Positions 57,204 through 64,000 of a stretch of 64,000 bases of DNA are shown one piece after another. The notes under the pieces were generated by a model. It did not search any database. It was not told the origin of the DNA and saw only the letters and a list, made by a program, of their open reading frames with translations. The stretch's first letter is position 1. The number at the start of each line of letters is the position of its first letter. The translations under genes were made by a program, and so were the position numbers. The stretch is from Arabidopsis thaliana (lineage: Eukaryota; Streptophyta; Magnoliopsida; Brassicales; Brassicaceae). Location of the stretch: the NCBI RefSeq assembly GCF_000001735.4, contig NC_003074.8, positions 9,858,101 to 9,922,100 on the forward strand, given 5' to 3'.

Positions 57204-60200
57204 TCATCGTTCGATCAGCTTTCCTACTCCTGCATGATTAATAACCTATGGAGGTTTCAATAAATCCACAGCAAACAAATTCCATTTATGAATCATGCAA
57301 TTACATTTTAAAAATACTTCATGCAGTTACATTTTCGAGTCGTTTGCGTTTGCGTGTAGATTGAAAGTGTCATTCTAAACGCCAAACGCAAACAAAAGTT
57401 AAACAAGAACATTTCATTTGTGTTTTATGGAAAACTGAACATGCTTTTATGTTTCAAAAATATCATTCTTTTTCTGTAAGATTATTTCACGTAAACGCAT
57501 AAAATGAGTTTGAAAGAATCGATTATACCTCTGATTTGACTGGTCTGAGCAACTCCTGTGGCTTGAGGAAGTGGCCTAGACAGGCTCATTGGTGTTAACG
57601 GTGGGGATGCTACTATATCATCTCTCCTTTCGACCAGCCGTTGAGAAACAACTCTCTGGTTTCTTGAAGGTATAGAGTAGCTTCTAGGGACAACCAACGG
57701 AGGAACCGGAAGCGGCGAGGCCACAATGTTGGTGGCGGACGGAACAGCAACAGTGACAGTGCTTCTTTCTTGGTTCCATGCGGTTAGAGGCGCTGAGTGA
57801 CCAACCAGACCAGGGGACTTGGCTCGTCTTGGAGGTGGTGCAAAGTGGCCTGGGGGTCTTGGAAGCTCGTGAAGCTCGTTGAGCCTTGGGGAAGAAGCAG
57901 GAGGAGGTGAAGCGGTAGGGGAGACTCTTGGAGAAGATGATGAATGAGGGTGAGATTGGAGTACTGGAGGAGTCGGCAGAGGACAAAAAGCGCCTGAATA
58001 ACTGTCAGCCATGGTGATGGGTTTTGTTGAGGACGGTCTGAGAGGTCCAGAAAATGCATGTCTTCCTGCTGCTTGCTGCTGATGATGATGCGTGTCTGTT
58101 GTAGAAGGCCGAGGGAGGCGGCCGTAGAAGCTGTTGCTTTCGGCGTCTTTCCCATCTTTCCCGCTTTTTATCGGCTCTAACGGAGATGAATGCCATATGT
58201 TTCCGGCACTGTGGTTTGTTGGCCTCGGATTTAATGCTTGGGAAACCGGTTTTGAGTACCTTGAATCATTTGGTGTTGGTAATACGTAGGCATTAAAAGA
58301 TGGATTCGCCTGTCTCAACCTCTCTGATACATCAGGTTTCTTTTCTGGGAACAACGGAGCTGAATGGCTGCTCAAATACTTATCGCGGGTTGAAACTGGA
58401 TATTCTTCTCTATGATCAGCATTTACCTGTGCAAGAGAGAAGTAAAATACTTATCACACTAGACTCTCATCAACCCGATTAATCGCAGTTGAGAGCATTT
58501 GGTACACAAATATTGGAAAAAAACATACCGCTGCTGGTCTTGTTGTAGAAGGGCGAGGAAACGAGAGGTCTGTATCATCCATCTAGATAAAAAGAGAAGA
58601 GCATAAGAACAAGTTTTATAGGTAATGTGTGTATTTATCGCTTTACCGTCAAATCAACTTACCTTTGTGGCCCATGGTGTAGAGAGAGAAGAAGCTTCTA
58701 CCTTCTGCTCATTTGTTCTGTAATCAAAACTGAGTTCTCCTTCTCTATTCATGTATCGGCCATCATCATCATCATCCTCGCTAGCTTCCATCTCGTTCCC
58801 ATGAACAGATAGATCACAGTCAATGTGTTGTTTCTCTACAGCAACTTTTACATGACGCTCAACTGCCTCGAGCGATTTCAGTCCAGTGTGAAACAAACGC
58901 ATCTATAAAGAATCATAAGAAAGAACCGTCAGAAACACAACAGACGATCACCAAAGTTCATGAGAAATGAAACAAACAGACGAAATTTGAACATAAGCTT
59001 TACCTGAGCAGTGTGGTGACGGACTGCTTGTATTAGGAGACTACGAGCTTGTCCTTCTTTAAGCGATTTCAATCGAAAAATGCACATTGTGGCTTCATCA
59101 TGAAACTCACTGTAAGCAGGTCGAGACTCAGGAGGAATATGTCTCTCTCCTTTACTGCTTTTAGGCCTTCCTTTCTCTTTCACTAGCGACATCTCATACA
59201 CATTCCTGAGAGTTTACAGGTAAAGAAGTTGTTGAAGGAAACTTTATCTAAACTATAAAATAAAAACTCCAGTGTTAGAAAAGTAATAAACCTCTTCCCG
59301 TCGCATTGTTGCTTCATATCCTGCTCATTTATGATGATAAAAAGATGAGTAAACATAAAAAGTAAAAGCGTTCCTTGAATACAAGAGTAGTAAATTATGG
59401 TATACCTCAACATATCTGAGGTCCTTGAGAAGCGCCTCGGACGGGGATGTAATAGTTTCGAATATATGACTACGCTGAAGAACGAAAACCATGATCAGAG
59501 TAAGCTTTCATAGAGTAATAAATAGAGCTTTTGCGGAATTCATGTTTGTAACAAACAACTTACATATGTGTCAAGAAGTCTTTGAAGCTCACTCTGTACT
59601 TTACCCAACATAAACAAGATTCTACCTACAGAAGAAAACAATGTTACAATACATCATAGAAATTCTACACAGGAAAGTAAAGTTCTATAATACTTACTGC
59701 TCTCTTCGTCGTTATGAGGCGCGATTTGCTCCAAACAAGAACCCATTTCTCCCAACGACTCAGAGAACTCTACAATCCACCAAAGTACAACAATAAAGTG
59801 TAAGAATGTTTCTTAAGAAACCTACTTGCATTTTGCATATAACAGACAATTGGATGTTTCTTTACCATATGCGCTATTTGCCGTGGCAGCAGCTGCAGCG
59901 AGTAGTCTATCGTAACATTCTCTCATATCTTGCATATCCTGAGAACCACAAGAGAATAGTGTCTAAGTAAAAATGGAAACTTTTTGATACAGTTTAAAAG
60001 TCAAATTCCATAACTAAAATAGTCCATCTTCCATAGAAAGCCCTAAATCTCATCTAAATGATAAAATTAGCTACCAATTCAAAAGTTTCTAAATTTGTTC
60101 TTCACTCCTAAAAAAGGTTTCAAATAGAACATTTTCCGGCGAATTAAGTAAATCAGAAACTCGATCGAACAACGAGTACGCAATTACAAAGCATAAACCC

Positions 60201-60411
60201 TACTAAAATCTCGACGATTCCGCAACAAAACCCAACTTCGTATGAACATCAAATTACGATAAATTTTCGAAGTTAGCGTAAGTTGTGTTACCTTCCCGGC
60301 TCGATCGAGTTCGTCGATTTGTGTTGTAGCCATGACATCTCCTTTCTCCTTCACATCAACCTTATGTGAATGCGATGTTAATCTCCTTAACTTCTCAATC
60401 GAAGCTTTCAT
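57204..60411 (-). CDS. BAR-like protein with proline-rich tail ('hydroxyproline-rich glycoprotein family')
   Basis: Eleven coding exons on the minus strand: 60411-60292, 59938-59866, 59769-59698, 59625-59564, 59474-59406, 59320-59292, 59205-59004, 58902-58663, 58582-58529, 58426-57529 and 57229-57204, giving 614 residues. Residues 1-250 are a long, charged helical region (MKASIEKLRRLTSHSHK; LFMLGKVQSELQRLLDTY; MCIFRLKSLKEGQARSLLIQ; MRLFHTGLKSLEAVERHVKV) that looks like a BAR/IMD membrane-curvature domain. An acidic DDDDDG stretch follows. The tail from about 330 is disordered and rich in Pro/Ser (PPPASSPRLNELHELPRPPG, SPPLTPMSLSRPLPQ). There is no signal peptide, so the 'hydroxyproline-rich glycoprotein' label is probably only compositional. 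The start is the first ATG, MKASIEK. From memory the locus is At3g26910. Confidence 0.87.
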
Positions 60412-60770
60412 CGTAGAATAATGCCTCAAATCAAAAACCCTAATTACGAAATTTCCAGTCAAAATTCTCTGAGAAAAGCTTGGGATCGAAAATTCTCAAA
60501 AACAAAAGTGAGAGGAGATATAGATGAAATTGTGACTAAAAACAGAGAATAGAAGAGAAGAAAGAGTGAGATTCAAGTATCGTCAGATATGTTCAACGAC
60601 ATTGAAGAAAGAATAAGGAAGACCAAAAAAAAAAAGTTTCTTTGGTCAAAAAAAAACAGATCGAAGAAACAGAGAGAGACGGAGACGGAACCCAGATAAC
60701 AGCAAGCAACGAAGGATGATCCAACGGCGTTAAGTATTTATATGAAGAGAGATGAAAATACACGTGGCGA
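60412..60770 (-). promoter_or_regulatory. 5' leader and proximal promoter of the BAR-like gene
   Basis: Minus strand shows CT-rich leader DNA (complement of GAAGAAAGAGTGAGATTCAAG and AGAGAGAGACGGAGACGG). A TATA-like ATAAATA on the minus strand (about 60733-60741) lies some 325 bases upstream of the ATG. No other gene seen. Confidence 0.45.
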
Positions 60771-62114
60771 AATCGTAACGGATGATAAGGAAGAGTCAAA
60801 AGTCAAAGATTGATGACAGGGAAAGAAAGTGATTATCATTATTTGGGTTTGACCGCCAGTGGGAGGGTCAAACATCTCTTCCCTTTTTTTTTTGACAAGT
60901 TATTAATTGTTTCTTTTGAATCAAAACAAAAGTTGTATTTAATTGCATTAGATATTTAATATCCCCTGAGTTAATTAAAGTCCAAATAATCTGTTCGTTG
61001 GTCAAGAAAATTTAAGCTTCAAATCTATTTTAGATATTAATATCAAACTAGTATGTTTATTGCTAGTTTAAGCTTCAAATCTACACTCTTTAATATTTGG
61101 TTTGTAATATGCAATGAACATGTTCCTATAACAACTTTGTTTACATCTATAGTACATTCTTCTTTCTTTTTTTTACCATAGTCTGATTACTATCAAGACA
61201 AAATTTCATTTTTCTCTAAAACATTTGCCAACATATTAGTACGGTTAACCATGAATTTCGTTTTTAAAAGATACAGGTAATTAAAATTTATAAAACATAT
61301 GTCGTGGAGTTTTGGGAGCTCATTAACTAAACTAAGGAGATAAGAATATACAAATTTGACGAAATTTAAACACAAATAATGGTTTTACTACAATACTTGA
61401 TTAATTTAATAAATTCTTATTATGTTTTAAATATCTAAAATTGTATGAGATGTAAATTTATATACATAAAAATTCTAATAATTAATAAAAGTTACATAAA
61501 AATTAAAATACTAAATATTTAAAAATAACCAAGTATATTTTACTCTAAAATTGTCAGTATCATGATAATTAAATGATTAAATACTGTTTTTTCACTATAT
61601 GATGTACGAGAGTTTTCCATCAAAGCCTAATGATACCGGATCCATATTTGTTATTTGAGAAAAACTTCTAAAGGCACAATAACAAACTCTGATTAGATGC
61701 GTATTTAATGGTGCAAAATATAGTAAACAAAACTGATACAGTTTTTTTTAGATGTTGATAGTGATATTGATAATTTAAATGTAAAAGAAGACCTACATTT
61801 ATAGATGTTCTTGTACATAATCAATATGAGAGTTCTTTGCTAATACAATTTTTTGCCTACAGAATGGGACTAAATGATTGAAAAAGAGCTTTACAACAAC
61901 AATGGTGTCAAGTGTTAGTTATAACCACAATAGTGTTACCTGACCTTTTTGTATGCAAATCAAGTTTTTAACCGTGTTGTTATAGAGTGTAGACATGTAT
62001 GAAACTTATGAGAGTTTCAGGATAATGTGATGTGGATAATGGTGATTGAATATTTCTTTACTTTGCCCGATACCCCAATATGATCATTGAAAAATGGAGC
62101 TTTGATAATCCATA
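60771..62114. other. AT-rich intergenic DNA
   Basis: No gene recognised. There are short low-complexity frames only. A TTTAAGCTTCAAATCTA block is repeated at about 61011 and 61067. Confidence 0.5.
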
Positions 62115-62215
62115 TACTTAAGACCAAGTCTGTTTGGTGGAATCTACTTACGCAGTTACGCTCATGCTTGATAATTCTCCTAATTTACAACTACTCAAGC
62201 TCATTAGTTTCTACT
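62115..62215 (+). pseudogene. Relic exon of an F-box/LRR (FBD) gene
   Basis: TGGTGGAATCTACTTACGCA, ACGCTCATGCTTGATAATTC and TCCTAATTTACAACTACTCAAG match the exon at 63817-63966 of the gene downstream (TGGTGGAATCTGCTTACGCT, CTCATGCTCGACACTTCTCC, AATTTACAAGTCCTCAAG). A GTAAG-type donor follows each copy. It contains a short extra piece and has no gene context, so it is the leftover of a neighbouring tandem copy. Confidence 0.7.
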
Positions 62216-62646
62216 TAGTAAGTTACTGCAATTAAATACAAATTACCAAAATGAGACCAAAAATCGGCACAAGTAAACAGTATGATTTCGAACCGGAAAT
62301 ATAAATCCGGTTTAAAGACGCAAGTGGATTAATTTTGGCCGATATCGTCTTCATTTTTCACATTCCGCCTCCGCTTCATTATTTTCTGAAACCCTAACCT
62401 CAGCCGTGTTTTTTTGTCTCCACCGCCGTCGATTTTCACAGCCCTCGAACTACTTCGTCCTCCCTTAACTCAGCTGGATTTGAAGATCACTAGGAATTGA
62501 TTTATTCTCTATCGAAGAGCTAGCGTTTGGAGTGTTGCGATGCATCTGCGTTTTGAAGGGGATTGAAATAGCGTTTGTAAATGCGATAGTACTCGGGAAG
62601 GAATAATAATTCAATAGGAGATCTTATTGCAATTCGATTGCTTTCG

Positions 62647-64000
62647 ATGACAATGAAACGATGGTATGTTTCCTCTATGTGTGCTTATTTCTTATGAACT
62701 GTTCTTAGGATTTTTTACACTGAAGTTCCAAACTAAGTTAGTAAACGCTGTGGTGAAAGTTTGAGCAATGAGTGATTAGGTCTATGAATTGTCCTTATGG
62801 TTTTTTACACTGTAAGCTCCAAACTAAGTTAGTGTTATTTCGTTTATTGAGTTTTGGGGCTTTTTGTTTCACAGCAAAAGTTGTGGTCAGAGTTTGAGCA
62901 ATGAGGATAGGATCAGTCAGTTACCTGAAGCTTTGCTTCTGCAGATATTATCTTTACTTCCAACAAAAGAAGTGGTCGCAGTGAGTGTTTTGGCTAAACG
63001 ATGGAGGTTTCTTTGGAAGATGGTGCCGAGTCTTGAGTTTTTTTTACTATTTCACAAATGATCTTGAGAGGTTTTCATATAATGTCAGCAAGTGTTTGTT
63101 TTCACATCAAGCTCCGTTTCTACAGAGTTTGCATCTCAATATGAACTTTGGGTGTGACCCTCGTATAATGGATTTTGAGATATTGATTGGAATTGCGTTT
63201 GGACGCCAACTGCGTAAGTTGGTACTCAAAGTTTACTCTGGGGATTGGTTCAAATTTCCTACAAGTTTGTATAACTCCGAAACTCTAGAGACCTTGGAAC
63301 TCTACCATTGCATTCTTATAGATGTCCCTTTTCCGGTTTGTCTCAAGTCCCTTAGAACTCTAAACCTTCACGAAGTGGAGTTTGTAAACGATGAATCAGT
63401 TGTTAACCTTTTAGCTGGTTGTATTAGCCTGGAAAATTTGGTGATTCATCAAACTACAGATCTTAATGTGAAGACTTTTACTATTGCGGTACCATCCTTG
63501 CAGAGGTTAACAGTTATTGTTGAGTATTATGAAGAGTTTTCTGTCTTTGTGGTAAATACTCCATCTTTGAAATACTTGAAGATTGAAGGTATTATTGTAG
63601 ATGATAGGACTTGTATAATTGAGAATACACCTGAGCTGGTGGAGGCAAGTATTATTGATGTGTCTTTTAAAGTCTTTGAGAGCATTCTTGGATCCCTTGC
63701 TTCAGTCCAACGTCTTTCCTTGAAGGTTTCACTCGTGGAGGTAAGGTTTTCCTGTGATTAAATCCAGTTATTAGTTATTGCATTGTTTCTCTACTAATAT
63801 TGCCTTTCATGTATAGATTTTTTCACTTCCTCCTATCAGTAATACCTTTTATCACTTGACATATTTGGAGCTATCCACATATAAACCTAAGTGGTGGAAT
63901 CTGCTTACGCTCATGCTCGACACTTCTCCTAATTTACAAGTCCTCAAGATCTTCGATTTCATGACAGTAAGTTCATCTTTCAACAATGTTTCCAGCTCAG
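62647..64000 (+). CDS. F-box/LRR (FBD-type) protein, 5' part only, with a frame break
   Basis: Exon 1 62647-62663, exon 2 62875-63740 and exon 3 63817-63966 are visible; the gene runs off the window. The product starts [20 protein letters not shown] and has a clear F-box ([38 protein letters not shown]), then leucine-rich repeats ([81 protein letters not shown]). The frame is lost in an 8-T run (about 63038-63045): one T fewer would join the F-box frame to the LRR frame. It is thus either a recent pseudogene, a sequence error, or a gene translated from a different start. F-box/FBD genes are a fast-turnover family in Arabidopsis. From memory the locus is near At3g26920. Confidence 0.75.

Noticed and set aside
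57684-58155. Alternative minus-strand frames (100 and 123 codons) in the proline-rich exon
   Set aside because: Frameshadows of the compositionally biased coding exon 58426-57529; the 614-residue model with closing phases explains the region.

Overview
The window is plant nuclear DNA and I recognise it as Arabidopsis thaliana chromosome 3, the stretch holding AFB2, the MIR169i-n cluster, PAD3, PES2 and SKL1 (from memory, roughly loci At3g26810 to At3g26920). The basis is near-identity to remembered proteins, short GT-AG introns whose phases close exactly, AT-rich intergenic DNA, and Brassicaceae-type Helitron, LINE, SINE and MITE remnants. Locus and family names come from memory; exon edges were worked out by hand from splice signals and reading-frame phase.

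Layout. 1-9.5 kb is AT-rich and gene-poor. It holds a PIF/Harbinger-type MITE, a poly(A)-tailed retroposon remnant, a decayed aspartic-protease fragment and a trace of a copia element. 10.2-12.4 kb is AFB2 (auxin co-receptor F-box protein) with its miR393 site. 13.7-21.8 kb is a three-fold repeat of a roughly 1.8-kb unit, each carrying two miR169 hairpins on the minus strand (six in all), followed by a decayed U2 snRNA copy. 23-38.1 kb holds two tandem phytyl ester synthase/esterase-acyltransferase genes, the first broken and the second (PES2) intact, with the camalexin P450 gene PAD3 (CYP71B15) between them. PAD3 sits between orphan copies of the PES 5' and 3' flanks, beside a clean non-autonomous Helitron. 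38.4-40 kb is a small minus-strand gene whose promoter and first exon look captured from ribosomal protein gene RPL36. 40.1-43.1 kb is a nest of two LINE remnants plus an LTR-like insertion. 43.4-48.7 kb is a tandem family of secreted S1 self-incompatibility-like (SPH) genes: three intact, one dead. 49.3-60.4 kb is gene-dense on the minus strand: an Atos/FAM214-like protein, the plastid shikimate-kinase-like SKL1, and a BAR-like proline-rich protein. 62.6 kb to the end is the start of an F-box/LRR (FBD-type) gene with a frame break in a T run.

How they relate. The genes are individual eukaryotic transcription units, not an operon. Two small-RNA circuits touch the window: miR393 acts on AFB2, and the miR169 cluster acts on NF-YA genes elsewhere. 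Most of the structure not explained by single genes comes from local tandem duplication (MIR169 units, PES genes, SPH genes) later broken up by transposons. I saw no wholly new system. The best leads are the PES scar around PAD3, the RPL36-derived leader exon, the U2 relic, and the duplication histories of the MIR169 and SPH arrays.
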